Assembly: GCA_035610365.1 (NCBI GenBank)
Contig: CM069433.1
Coordinates: 58,146,487 to 58,210,486, forward strand
Direction of reading: 5' to 3'
DNA from: Aquatica leii
Lineage: Eukaryota > Arthropoda > Insecta > Coleoptera > Lampyridae
DNA length: 64,000 bases
Under the pieces are notes generated by a model. That model saw only the letters and a program-made list of their open reading frames with translations, was not told where the DNA came from and ran no database searches. This document shows, one piece after another, positions 23,611 to 34,999 of the stretch (positions are counted from its first letter, which is position 1; every line of letters starts with the position of its first letter). The translations under genes and the position numbers were made by a program.

Positions 23611-24306
23611 TTAATTTCTGTTTATAAACAAAAGGTATAAAATGAATAAAATCTAGCAAACGTTTAAAAAAAATTATAATTAGTTTAGTGGTTTGTTTCA
23701 TTTACTTTTTAATTTTTTTTCAAGCCAAAAGCCAACGAACATGTGCTAATTTAATTTTTTTTAAACTTTTTACTACTCAAAAGACACAAAATATAAATAT
23801 ACAAGCTTATTAGCATTTTATATGTATCTTTAGCATTAAACACAGAGCGATGTTTCCAAGATTTGGACTTTAGAACCAAATTAATGACTTAAGTTTTAGT
23901 GTAATTTACTATTATAGCGCTAGCCGCTTATTGGAATCACGGATAATATCTTCAATCGGTTTATGTTATCAATTTGCAGGTTTGTTTCTATACATAATTT
24001 AATTTTAATCACATAGTAAATTTATACTATGAGATGGCTCTGCCATCAAACACTTTTGAATAATCAATAACTTATTTTGTATCAATTTTTTAGCTGAATT
24101 TTCACAATACGCTTATTTAGAGTAAGAAATTTTATCATTGTACCCTAAAAATAGTTGTGTTGAATATTTATCTTATTTTTGCAGTGTTATTTATTCAAAT
24201 ATTTTGATTGATCTACGAAACGGAACAGCATTTAAACATCTGTTAAAACGTTATCTTCGAGATTAACTTGCATGTGCTTCCTTAGAATAACAACTTAAAT
24301 TAACTG

Positions 24307-25817
24307 CCCAAGTAGCAAAAATCAGTTACAAAACGGTTGTAAAACTCTCTTGCAACTATGGTTTCAGTAAGGTATTTAGTTACAGAAGAGTTGCTGAGTC
24401 TTTCCTGACACGTTGTCAATACCGGATTTGGTCAGTTGCAAGGCAACTGCAGTAATATTATAACCGTTTTACAACGTGTCTGAAACCGTTGCAATTACTA
24501 CTTTGTAACTGTTTTGCAGCGTTGCTATAACGGTTTTTTACAAATCATGTTTACCTATTCTGAATCGTTTCTGTAATGGTTTATCATCACGGTTTTGTAA
24601 TTGATTTGTAACATTGTAGTTACCGTTTACAGCAACTGCTATGTAACTGTTTTGAAAACATGCTTATTACTATTATTTGAAACTACTTTATAACCGCTTT
24701 GTTAAACAACTTGTCCAAGATTTTAGTTACTAACTGCATCATAAAGATTAAAACAAAAGTAGAGATAAAAATATATTAATAAAAAGATACAGATATATAA
24801 AAAGTTATAATAAATGTACATTATTTAAATTTTTATAGTTTCTTATAGAACTAAATTCAAACAAAAGATATAATACCTAAAAGAATTTTTACATCTGTTG
24901 CAGGTAGGTACCAGTAAACAGGTTTTTACTGCAAATTTTCAAGAAAAGCGGATTATGTCTATTATTTATAAATTTTGTAAATAGTAAATGCATAAATTTT
25001 GTTAAGAGAAAAATGTCTTTGTGTTAAAAGACCATGGCGGATTAAGATATCCCTCACATGTTATAGTTTAATGCGTCTACGTAATTCTTAGTTAAATATT
25101 TGTATTAGGCTACAAATGCACATGTGCAATTATAATCGGTTCAATGATCATAATCTCGACTGCTTTTTTAAAGATTATAGGTGTTCGTAATGGCGATCTA
25201 ATTTACACGTTCTGATCACTGTGTGTAATATTGTAATGTCCTTGCAATCAAATTCTATTTTATCCTAGAAGAAAATAAAATCAATTTAAAACTTGCTTAC
25301 TTATAATTGGCAACTAATTCTTCAACGTTGATTAAATTAGAAACAGTAGTTTAAATGCACAATTAAAATTACAGTAATATAATATACTAATAATTGCACT
25401 TACGTAGTTTTGAATTAGAAACACTTTCGGTACTGTTTATTGGATATTGATAATGGACTATGTGTCTTATAAAAATCTCGTAAAATGCACTTCTTCTGTT
25501 GCTGTTTGAACGTATAGATTAACACTGTAGTGTAGTTTTAGAAATTCACACTTGTAACCATAGTTTCAAGACTGTTACACTCGAAACCGAAATGAAGGTT
25601 TTAATGCCACTAAATTGACACTGTAGTTACATAAGGGTTTAAGAAAAACTTAGTTATAACCATAGTTGTAAAATGGTTATTTCTGTAATAGATTTGAAAC
25701 CTCAGTAAATTACGAAAGTTGCTGCTACGTTGCTGCAACGGTTTATTTACCATGGTGCTAATGTTACTAATTTGCAACTGGTTACAACGTAACCACGGTT
25801 ACAAAATGTTGCTTGGG
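24307..25817. mobile_element. Non-autonomous TIR element with subterminal repeat arrays
   Basis: The ends are inverted: CCCAAGTAGCAAAAATCAGT at 24307, and CTTGGG at 25812-25817, whose complement reads CCCAAGCAACATTTTGTAAC. Inside both ends, roughly 24310-24680 and 25550-25810, degenerate copies of a motif such as GTAACCGTTTTGCAAC occur in both orientations, giving dense subterminal repeats. The centre has no open frame of note, so the element is non-autonomous. Superfamily is not assigned, and a target duplication could not be defined. Confidence 0.65.
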
Positions 25818-27310
25818 TGCGTCTTATGTGGTAACGTTATTTTGTATTTATCTTTAGTGTAAGCAAATTTCTGAGAAAAATTGTGTAGTTCTTAGAACAG
25901 TGAATTAATTATCATAACGTTGTTTTTGATTTCTTTTTATTAAAGATGCCAACAAATTATTTAATGCTAAAGATCAAAATGCTTTTTTCAAACGTTTTAT
26001 AAATTTTATTAGCTTGTATTGACGCTTTGATTTCACTATCTAAATTAACAACCTGTTGGTCACAGACACGCTGTTTGTATTTACTGATTTCTAACAAATA
26101 AGCATAAAAATTTCTAATATTATCATTCGATTATTCTTATCAAAAACCCCCAACGTGATTCTATTAAGCAGCGTGCACTGCATAATTCAAAACGAAGGCA
26201 TTTGGCCAGGAATGATAGCAGCATTGCCTACAATATACTAGACCCCTGATGTGTTTTTATTATGTCGATAAACAGAAATATGCTACTTCTTAAAAAGGAC
26301 TATCCTCAACTAGACATGCCTGCTAACCTAAATTCATAAATCTTTTTAGTCATTTATAGTTATTAATATATATTTTATAACTTTTTGTCAGCATGTGTAT
26401 TCATTAACTAGTTAACTTTAATCTATTTTATATGAAATTTGAATAGAAGTTTTGTAAATTTGGTAGTTTATTTTATTGCTATGGTCGAATACTATAAAAA
26501 AATATATACAAATTATTATTATGTTTCTCAGAATACTAGTTGTTTACGTAGACCGAATTTCATAACATAAGTGTTATCGTGCATAGATATAATATTATTT
26601 CAAGGTTATTTTACATGTAATAAAAGGAACGTATGTCTTTTTCAAATCTCTAAAACTGTATATTTATATACTGTAAGAGAATATACTGAACTGCAACTTA
26701 GAAATTTGTAATATTTACAAAAGCAGCGCCAGATATGCCAATTTTGCGTTTGCATTCAAATTAATGTTTCCAATTTTAGCTCAGTCATTGTCTAACTAGA
26801 ATGTATATAAACAAGGTTAAAACTATCAGATGTTAAGTTACATATCAGTTTAACACATAAAATGTGAATAAAAATTCAATTAATCTGTAGACAATAAATA
26901 AACGTATTCTTCTTTTGACACGTTTTCATAAAATTAATTTTGTTTCAAATAAAATTTTGTTTGTGTATCACTATAATTATAACACTTTCATTAAAAGCAT
27001 ATTTACATGTTTTTTATTGTTGAGTATATTGTTGATTGCAGGCGATGTATTTGATTAAAATTTTGTTTGACTGTAAATAAATGATACAAGCTTAACAAGT
27101 CAAGATAAGTAAGTTTTAATTATTTAAATTTTATTGTTAAAATAATCAATTACGTTAAAAAACAATTGGATTAAATAATTTCAAATTTGAAGTATTATAG
27201 AAACAAATAGTGTGCATGTAACTAAATGTAAAACTGTAACCGTAAAATTGTAAAACTTAAATTAATACTAATTTAGGTAAATTATTATATACTGACAAGT
27301 AGCTACTTAC

Positions 27311-27518
27311 CAACAACATCTAAATATCCTACTTGACTCTTCATTGGATCCGTGTTGATTTGGCACATATACCAACCACGATCAGATTCCCGCACATCTC
27401 GAATATGAAGATACCAAGTTCTATGTTCACTGTGAGTTACACCAATTCTATGATTTTTTGTAATAACGTGACTGTGTATTGTCAAAATAGTTTGTGTGTC
27501 GACTCTTAACCAAGCAAC
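27311..27518 (-). CDS. Exon of a DIP/lachesin-like Ig receptor: second half of the first Ig domain
   Basis: A 208-base internal exon on the minus strand. It starts after TTTCTGTTTCAG in phase 0 and ends at GTTGTTG followed by GTAAGT in phase 1. The peptide begins VAWLRVDTQTILTIHSHVIT, continues KNHRIGVTHSEHRTWYLHIR, then DVRESDRGWYMCQINTDPM and ends QVGYLDVV. The Trp of AWL and the DRGWYMC signature are the C-strand Trp and F-strand Cys of an Ig variable-type fold. This run is highly characteristic of insect DIP proteins, neuronal surface receptors that bind Dpr proteins. It splices in frame to 18286-18444, completing VVVPPDI. Upstream exons (signal peptide and start of Ig1) were not found. 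No damage is seen. Confidence 0.9.
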
Positions 27519-29500
27519 CTGAAACAGAAACAATCTATTCTTAATGAAATAGAAAATTTGCTTGTATTGTACCAAACAATATAAATTTTTAGAAACGTAA
27601 TTTTGCTTGAAAAAGTATGTGACAATCATTAAAATTCATCACAGTGTACATTAAGAGCAGCGAAAAAAGGTATAATTTTCATAATCCTTTTTACCGCTTT
27701 AATTAAAAATTAATATTACTCTAAGATAATTCACGCAGCCAGAGTTTTAAAAAGGAGGTCCAACTTTCTACCGTTTTAATAATATTTATGATTAAACTTT
27801 TTTTTGTGTAAAGGGTAATTTATTAGTCGTTTTTGTAGCATTCTATTTTAGTTGCGTGTTTAAAGTTGCTATGCTTAAATCCTTATTTCCTACAAAGGAT
27901 ATGTTTCTTTTATTAAACATTCTATTCTGAGATTACGCCGAACAAAGACTTTCGATAAAATTGTTTTCTTATGTAATTAAGTTCATTGTCGTCTAAAAAT
28001 TAATTAAATTATTTTATAAATTAATGTTAAATAAATATCAAGTAATTTAAAATGCTGTTTTTAAAGAGTTTTGCTTCTATCAAAGAAAACTGTAATTATA
28101 ATTTTATTAATAATTCTATTCACAAAAATTTATAAACCGTGCTTTAGAAGATGCCGTTCTTAATTCAAAGAACTAAAAAAGTTGCAATAAAAAGTATTCA
28201 ACAGTATTATAATTTTCATTTTCTTTGTGTTATGTTATGTTATACTGTAAATGATTGTAGCAATAGTTTGTTGAACTGTTCTTAACTAAAGCGTTAGACA
28301 CGTATGAAAAAGATTTATATGCATATAAAACTACATCGTCGGTGTTAGAAAGTAGAGCATTAATCTGATTTATTAATTATTTTCTAGAATAACAATAATA
28401 ATAAAACTTAAAAATAGATTTCATATTAGCAGACGCACTTTTACCCGCACAAGTCACTGTAACAAGTTTATTGTTGAACAAGCACTTATTTTATCAATAA
28501 ATCGGATCTAATGTACTTCAGCATTAACACGTAATACGCAATTTTCAAATCATGAACTAATATAACAAATATAACCTGAATTTATAGAAAAGTAATTTAG
28601 AACAAATTAAAGTTATTTCGTATTTATGTTTAATGCGTTTCCTGCTTGTAAACGCAATACTAGTGATCTAAAGTTAAAACTGAGCGAAAACGCTCGTCCT
28701 AGTGTAATGTAGTAAAAAGAAAAGCAAATTTGGTAGATCCGTACTTTAGTATAAACCTACTATTACGGTTAACGGTTAAACAGTATTATTAAAGATGTTT
28801 GATGTTTTGTTAAAAGGTGTTGACAGTAACTTAAACAACTTATTTTTTACAAAAAATTTTTGGGTTTTTAATTTAAGAAGCCTGTTTTTTTCCAAACACA
28901 AACTTTAAATAATTTTAATTTTAATTAAATCTAAAAAGTAGATTTTAGTATTACTTTTGCTAAAATCTTTTTGGAAACACTAAGTTTCATTTTGTAGTCC
29001 TTTGAAGAACAAACACTAAATATATAATAACATGCATTTGTTTGGTTTAGAAAAAGAATGATTAAAACTTATTACAAAAATACCTGACAGACTAAAAACA
29101 GTTAAACAATTGATTAAAAATACTTTCTATCAACAAATATAGTTTCTTCTAACGGTTTGTGGTACTAATAGTTATCATATCACATGCAAGTCAGGTATAA
29201 AGATAACTATGTAACTGCTTAAAATCTACTTATAAAAATACCATACTATACAACTATAATTTAAAAAGAAACACTTAAACACATCACCAGCTGTTACAAA
29301 AAACAATTCGTGACTTGTGTCAATTACACATCTTTTGACACGAAAACTAGTTTCTTAACGACAAATAGATTTCATTATATAAGCATTTTTGTGTTTTTTA
29401 TTATTTATTTGTTATTTTTTTTAATATATTTTAAATTATTTGCTTTATTTTATATAAAAAGCTACATAGCAGTTGAAATACATATTTATTGTTAAGAAAT
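27519..29500. other. AT-rich, probably upstream intron of the DIP-like gene
   Basis: No coding signature was recognised upstream of the acceptor at 27519-27521 on the minus strand. The stretch is probably intron leading to an earlier exon outside the recognised features. Confidence 0.4.
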
Positions 29501-29529
29501 AGTAAATTTTATATAAGGTCTCAGTTTTA

Positions 29530-29688
29530 TTTTTATTATTTGCACCGCTGAAGAATATGTGATTAATGCCACACACAGAATAATTGCCAGAATTACATGT
29601 ATTAGAATCAACTATACGTAGTCTAGCAAGGTGAGCCGAAAATCTTCTGTGATTACTCTTTAATTTAGAAATTGTCGCAGCTACCCTA
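29530..29688 (-). pseudogene. Possible Ig-domain exon fragment abutting a transposon end
   Basis: On the minus strand about 50 codons are open before 29530, with ATISKLKSNHRRFSAHLARL then RIVDSNTCNSGNYS followed by VCG. The SGNYS(x)C pattern resembles the F strand of an Ig domain in Dpr-like proteins, and the expected Cys falls one residue late or one frame away. The 5' side runs straight into the inverted repeat that begins at about 29690, so the exon may have been cut by insertion. It differs from the DIP Ig1 start expected at this place in the gene. The assignment is tentative. Confidence 0.35.
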
Positions 29689-30591
29689 ATAGCACACAAG
29701 GTCCATTGGACGTCCAGTTTAAGTCCAATAAAGGTCTGAACGTCTATGGACCTTTAACGGATGTCCATGAAACGTTTTGCGCAAAACGTACATTGGAAAA
29801 AGTATTATTTGTGTCCAATGGACGTCCTATGTAGGACATTTGTACCATCCGGTAAATGTTAACGCTATTTTTCTACAACTACGCATGACCAAGGCATGAC
29901 CTACGCCATAATACGCAGATAATACATATGCAAAGTTATGTTTACAATATTTTCATGAGTTTTGATTTTTTAGACCTAAAATAAAATTAGTGATTGCTTA
30001 ACATAAATAAAGAATTCAACAAAACTTGAGACAAACATAAATAACGAAAATTGTAATAACCAAACTATAACGCCTAAATAAAAATTCGTAGTTATAACAA
30101 AACATTAGATAATTCAAATCAAATCCAGGCAGCCAAATATATCGCTATAATAATGACAACTCGCAACACCTCGAGTTCAGAAAAAAATATAAAATAAAAC
30201 GCGGTTAAATCTATAGGGTACGACGAGTTATATAAGCTTATATTACCCCGAATATACCTGCAAAAAAATCACTAAACTAAATGCTGCAAAAAAGATAAAC
30301 GTTTTATCATAAAAATAATTCGCAAAAAAAATTACTCAATCAAGCTGCAAAAATTTGATCTAAATGAGATCGCATAGTATCAAATTGATTACTTATAATT
30401 ACACGTAAATTTAATCTTTTTCAAATTTAACTTTCGACGTTATAAAAAAAAGGTTATAGTTTGTTTAAATTCAATAATTGTGATATTTAAAACAATATAA
30501 TTAATTTAAAAAAAAAAATGGAATTGATTCAAATTGTTGGTCAGATTGCTTATGCAATAATATGTAACAAATAATGACATCAAAGAAAAAT

Positions 30592-31061
30592 TTGAGCTTA
30601 GCTTTTTAATCGCCGTAGATATCCACGAAGTGCCGGGAAAACCAATCGCATTAAGATGGCGTCTGCATCCGGTGTCGGAATTTTCCGTAAATTTTTCTTT
30701 AGTAGCAGGACTACTAGAACCACATACAACGACACGAGGACGTACAAACGATTTCCAGCAAATAAACTTCTGTATTACTAACGTTACGACGAAACAAACA
30801 GCCTAAAAAAAAGTGACAGACTTAGCACCAGGTGAACGCAACGTGCCGATAAAACATCAGATTAATAAGAAACATACCTTTAGATCTTGGGCGGCTGTAA
30901 TTTGCGAATTTAAATCTTTAGAAGACGTCGGAGTTCACAAATCCGTCTCAACGACGTGTGCGTCAAACAAACAAAAAAATTCCACCAAATTTCCTTTCGA
31001 ATATAGCAAATTTTTCAAAAGACGCCCAGTGTTAATAGGGAATAAATCCATTTACATGTAA
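30592..31061 (+). other. Unidentified coding-like region inside the putative TIR element
   Basis: This block is less AT-rich than its surroundings. On the plus strand it is open from about 30592 to the TAA at 30804 without a start codon (pieces such as LIAVDIHEVPGKPIALRWRL) and again from 30813 to 31061 (82 codons from ATG, with ERNVPIKHQINKKHTFRSW). The minus strand is also partly open, with a possible intron (GTATGT near 30878, ending TTTTTTTTAG near 30805). The reading strand therefore cannot be decided. No protein family was recognised. Confidence 0.3.
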
Positions 31062-32418
31062 AGTCAAATTTTGCTAAAATAAATTTGCACTCGAGATTTC
31101 CACTATTACACAATGAAACAACCGAATTCTTCAAAGAAAGTAGTGATCAGCAAGCTTATTGATATCTGACCGTTCTAAAACGGAAAACACACATATACGC
31201 ATCGCGAGATAAGAAACCTCCTATCCTTGAAGTTGAAATTTTCGAAAACAGGTAATTGATTAAATTGTAGTTCCGCCAAATAAAACAACGTTGTAAAATT
31301 TCTATTCCTTAACTAATAATTTGCAAATCAACAAAACGAACAAGTCTTAATTGAAAGAAAAAAAAATCTAATGACTTTTAAAATCGCTATACAAAGACTG
31401 ATAAGTACAAACTAAAGAATTTTCAATAAAGAATTTTAACTAAAATAAAAACGTTACATGATTAAAAACATCCTAATCGTTCAAACTAAATTGATTTATG
31501 GAAGCAAGTGTTCCTTAACAGTGATGTTTAAAACAACAAAAATAGGAATTGCAATTCAACAACTTGTTGATGCGTATGTGCAAACATGGACTCTCTATGA
31601 TGTTTCATATTTAAAAAATACGGATTACCTAGAAAATAATAGTAACGGCCGTTATCTGGTAAAGTGCCAGCAATATAATCATATGCTTGCTTAAATAAAA
31701 GATATCATCTAATCGACATACAGAAAGTACATGCAAAACCATTACAGAGTTCTGTCATAATTGTCAGCAGTATATTCGATGACAGGTAAATATCATTGTC
31801 ATCTTTATATGTTAGTGGTAAATCATAAGCATAATTGCATAGAGATTGCTTCTTATTCCGTTAACCTTACTATTAGAGGTAACTTAACTGAACATTTTTT
31901 TTGTGCCCTCTGACTATTTTTTTCATATTTAACATGTAATATCTTGTTTACAGGGAATTTTGTTAAATAAGTGGCAGAAAGGAGTGTAATGGAAAGGAAA
32001 AAAAATTTAGAAATTAAATTTGTGGAGTCGGAAGACCCTGTGAAATTGACACTATAGGTAAAACGAAATTTTTATAACCAAAGACATATTTGAAATTATT
32101 ATTATAATTTAAAGGTGTTTGGTGAGATCCATTACCAAAAAATTCAATCAACATAGGAGTAGAAGACGAGATTAAGTCGTGGTTCAGGAATTCGCTGTAA
32201 AGGAGGCTAAATAAATGGAAGAATCAGAATAAGAGCTACAAGATTATTTTGTGGTAACAATTCAATCATTTCATTATTTTGGTTCTCATTTTTAACCGAA
32301 GAATATAAGTTTTTTTTTAAATTTTATTGTGTATGTTATTTTACTTGTAAACATTTTTTAATTAATTATTAAGTTTTGTTGTTGTTTATAATATTATTTC
32401 GTGAAATGTGTTATCAAT
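31062..32418. other. Non-coding remainder of the putative TIR element
   Basis: Only a 78-codon plus-strand frame at 31458-31694 without recognised motif was seen, together with a purine-rich tract at 31980-32260. Nothing further is supported. Confidence 0.4.
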
Positions 32419-33450
32419 TGTTAGGTAAATAATATTTTAAGTTAAAAAAAAATAATATAATAAAATAAAATAAAAACGTATACTGTTAGAGAGAGAGGAG
32501 AGACCCTTAAAGTTTTAAATAAGGTAAGTATTATACGTCACGAGGTGACGTTTAGCGAGTGTAGTTGGGGATCCCCTTGTCTTAAGTGGTGAGACGGAGA
32601 GACGCAAAGCCGACTGTTGAAGCAGCGTCACTCTGCGTGCTTAAGTTGGTTATTAGTGTGATTAGATTTGTTTTAGTGCGAAAAAAAAAACAACACAATT
32701 TATACAGAAAGGGGCGAGTTGCATGAAATTAATACTTGGGTAAATTGATATGACAGACAACCTTATTTATATAATTAGTTGTGCATTGTGTGATCAACTA
32801 ATTAATCTGAGTTTAGCGCCATATTATATAATTAGTTGTGCTTTGTGTGATCAACTAATTAATCTGAGTTTAGCGCCATATTATATAATTAGTTGTGCTT
32901 TGTGTGATCAACTAATTAATCTGAGTTTAGCGCCATATTATATAATTAGTTGTGCTTTGTGTGATCAACTAATTAATCTGGGTTTAGCGCCACCATATAA
33001 TTGTTGTGCTTTGTGTTATCAACAATAAATCGGTCTGAACCGTGTACCAACCAAATTGTCATAATGCGCTGAGTGTGCCATTTTTCTCCTTTAGTATTTC
33101 TTTTCGCGTGGCTCACCGCCTGAGATTTTGTTTAATTGTTTCAGAGACCCGGAAACAACGTAAATCCGTCCGACTGATGGCGTGGCTAATTATATTAAAA
33201 TATAAATAGTTTTCTTTTAGACTTTTTCATTTTTATTTCTTTCTTTTATTATATTCAAAAATAAAATAAATTGTCACTCAGTCGAATTTGTTTCATTTTC
33301 CCGTTCGAGTGGCTGACAGTACGTATTCCCTATCGTTGCACACATTAGCTTATTTGGTAAGTACACATTTAAGTGGAGAAAAGTATACTCGATTCATATA
33401 ATGTTAATTTAAAAAAAAAATCCTTAGTTAGTTACGGTTAGTTTCTAACA
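32419..33450 (+). repeat. 5' long terminal repeat of the gypsy element at 32419-38596
   Basis: 1032 bases, TGTTAG to CTAACA. It contains a CRE-like palindrome (32535-32551), four tandem 57-base units that each form a hairpin (from about 32770), a fifth shorter hairpin unit (about 32992-33026), and an AATAAA-type signal near 33258. A plus-strand frame across the repeats (32750-33028) encodes a 19-residue periodic peptide because 57 is a multiple of three. It is taken to be an artefact of repetition, not a gene. Confidence 0.93.
32770..33026 (+). repeat. Tandem 57-base hairpin repeats in the 5' LTR (four units plus one degenerate)
   Basis: The units recur with ATTAG at 32774, 32831, 32888 and 32945, a constant spacing of 57. 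Each holds TAATTAGTTG and CAACTAATTA as a perfect 10-base stem around a 13-base loop. The final unit has diverged to ATTGTTG and CAACAAT, which still pair. The right LTR has three such units (ATTAG at 37966, 38023, 38080) plus the same degenerate one. Confidence 0.92.
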
Positions 33451-33452
33451 TC

Positions 33453-33465
33453 TCAGAAGCGGGAT
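33453..33465 (+). promoter_or_regulatory. Primer-binding site, tRNA-Leu type
   Basis: TCAGAAGCGGGAT lies 2 bases after the left LTR. It matches the complement of the acceptor and T-arm side of tRNA-Leu as used by several insect LTR elements. The terminal TGG(TG) expected at the very start is altered to ACATC. The choice of tRNA is from memory of the general pattern. Confidence 0.5.
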
Positions 33466-34471
33466 AAAATTCACGTGCAAGCCATCTGTGCAACCGATGG
33501 GGGTCGTTACCGCCGCGTACTCGGACGGGGCGGGATACTGTAACTTGCTTTGTAAATTAGCCGCCATAAAAGCCGGACTTTTCAATTATAATTACCTAGA
33601 ACGAATACGTAGTTACATCGACACTAAATAAGTCGATTGTGGTTATTTAATTGTTGGAAGAAATAAGACAGCAAATTGGTTTTCTTTGTTTTAATTGTTA
33701 AAAGTTAACGTTTCACCTATTAATTTAGGCTTATCATAACTTAGGTATTATATCTGTAAATGAATCCTTTTTAATATTTTAAGGTCAAGTGCCAGATGTT
33801 AATTCATAATATGAAGCGACTTACCAAAATTTAAACAAACAGAATTGAATTGTTTTATTGGTACATAATTCTAAAGTGTTCAAAAGTAGAGTTTACATAA
33901 ATATCACGATCTCGACATTAAATGTGATTGAGATATTGCTTTTAGGAATCGTTAACAGTATGAATAGGGGCACACGATGGGTATATGTCTTTGATTAATT
34001 TTGTAATTAATTTTGAAGTTATTTTAACTTTTGAACATTCACACGTTCAATGATTTTGGCACTTGTGTAAATACACATTATGTATGTGTACATTTAATGG
34101 ACACACGTATTAATTTACAAATAAAAATTTGAATTGATAAATGAACGAGGGAAAATTCATTATTGTGAGCATCTATTTTATGATTGCTTTTGTTCGCATT
34201 TACTTACGCCGAACCTACTTCAAGGCAATCTGGATGCAACAACAAACTGATGATACGTACAAGTTTTTTTTCCTTTGGTTGTTAAAACTTAATAAAATGT
34301 TTGTTTTCTTTTTTTTTTCTTGCAAGAAAAAGGAGGTAGCTTCAGTTAAATATTATAAAATGACCTATTTTGCTCATTTCATTTGAAATACTGAAGGAAG
34401 ATATTTGGCTGTGTAAATTTATGTAGCTTGCAAAGTAATCTCTCTCCATATTCACGCTGAATTTAGGTATT
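33466..34471 (+). other. Untranslated leader of the gypsy element
   Basis: About 1 kb between the primer-binding site and the Gag start. An 81-codon frame at 34141-34386 has no Gag features and is regarded as chance. Nothing else is seen. Confidence 0.5.
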
Positions 34472-34999
34472 ATGGCTCACCGTAATAAGAAGGACCGCGC
34501 TGTCTCTTCAATTCCGACCGACGATGCCGTTGAGGTGGCTGGTGCATCGTCAGATACTGCCAAGATATTAAAGAATATGGAGCAAATGACCCAAATAATG
34601 CTTAGCCTCACGCAAAATGTAAATGCTTTGAGCAGCGTGCCTGTAACTCCTACGAATGTAGCTGGTCCGAGTCGGGCTACTGGCTTTAACATGCCTGTGC
34701 CCAAATATGATCCCTCAGATGAGTTAAGCTCAATATCAGCGTACATTCAAAAGATTGAACAGTGGGCTAGTATAAATGGTTGGGACGATCAGACCATTAT
34801 TTTTGTTACTACGTCAAATTTAAAAGGGATGGCCTTAAAGTGGTTTAATTCAAAAAAAAGATTGGATCTTACTTGGGAGGAGTGGAGAGCTCTTCTCATT
34901 GAGTCTTTTCCGGAGGACATCGATTATGAAGGTGCATTGTCACAAATGTTAAATAGGGTGTTGTCCTGGTGCGGAGATGGACATCAAACTAACAACTGA
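34472..34999 (+). pseudogene. Truncated Gag (capsid part only)
   Basis: The frame opens at ATGGCTCACCGTAATAAGAA and encodes a basic start, a low-complexity stretch with NMEQMTQIMLSLTQNVNAL, and then a capsid-like region (MPVPKYDPSDELSSISAYIQ, KGMALKWFNSKKRLDLTWEE, FPEDIDYEGALSQMLNRV). These blocks are typical of insect gypsy Gag. After LNRV the sequence becomes the region upstream of reverse transcriptase, read out of frame (VLSWCGDGHQTNN). The CCHC nucleocapsid and the whole protease are thus missing. The deletion point lies near 34955-34970. Confidence 0.85.

Larger units (their letters stand above)
18445..27310 (-). other. Large intron between two DIP-like exons, loaded with mobile elements
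   Basis: The intron starts with GTAAGT (27310-27305) and ends with TTTTAG before 18444, on the minus strand. Its 8866 bases hold a Tc1-like element (19685-21176), a Penelope 3' fragment (21300-21465), coding-like scraps around 22060-22500, a pogo-like remnant (about 23140-23610) and a non-autonomous TIR element (24307-25817). The rest (18445-19680, 25820-27310) is AT-rich with nothing recognised. Confidence 0.75.

Noticed and set aside
26100..26240. Short plus-strand open stretch in the DIP-like intron
   Set aside because: Two frames look equally plausible, both are short and neither shows a known motif.
29310..29495. 61-codon hydrophobic frame
   Set aside because: It consists of Phe, Ile, Leu and Tyr from T-rich sequence, as expected by chance.
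32750..33028. 92-codon frame with a 19-residue periodic peptide
   Set aside because: It lies wholly in the LTR tandem repeats; the period of 57 bases keeps any frame open. The right LTR has the same frame with one unit fewer.
34477..34746. 89-codon minus-strand frame over Gag
   Set aside because: It is the mirror of the real plus-strand Gag frame, with no independent motif.
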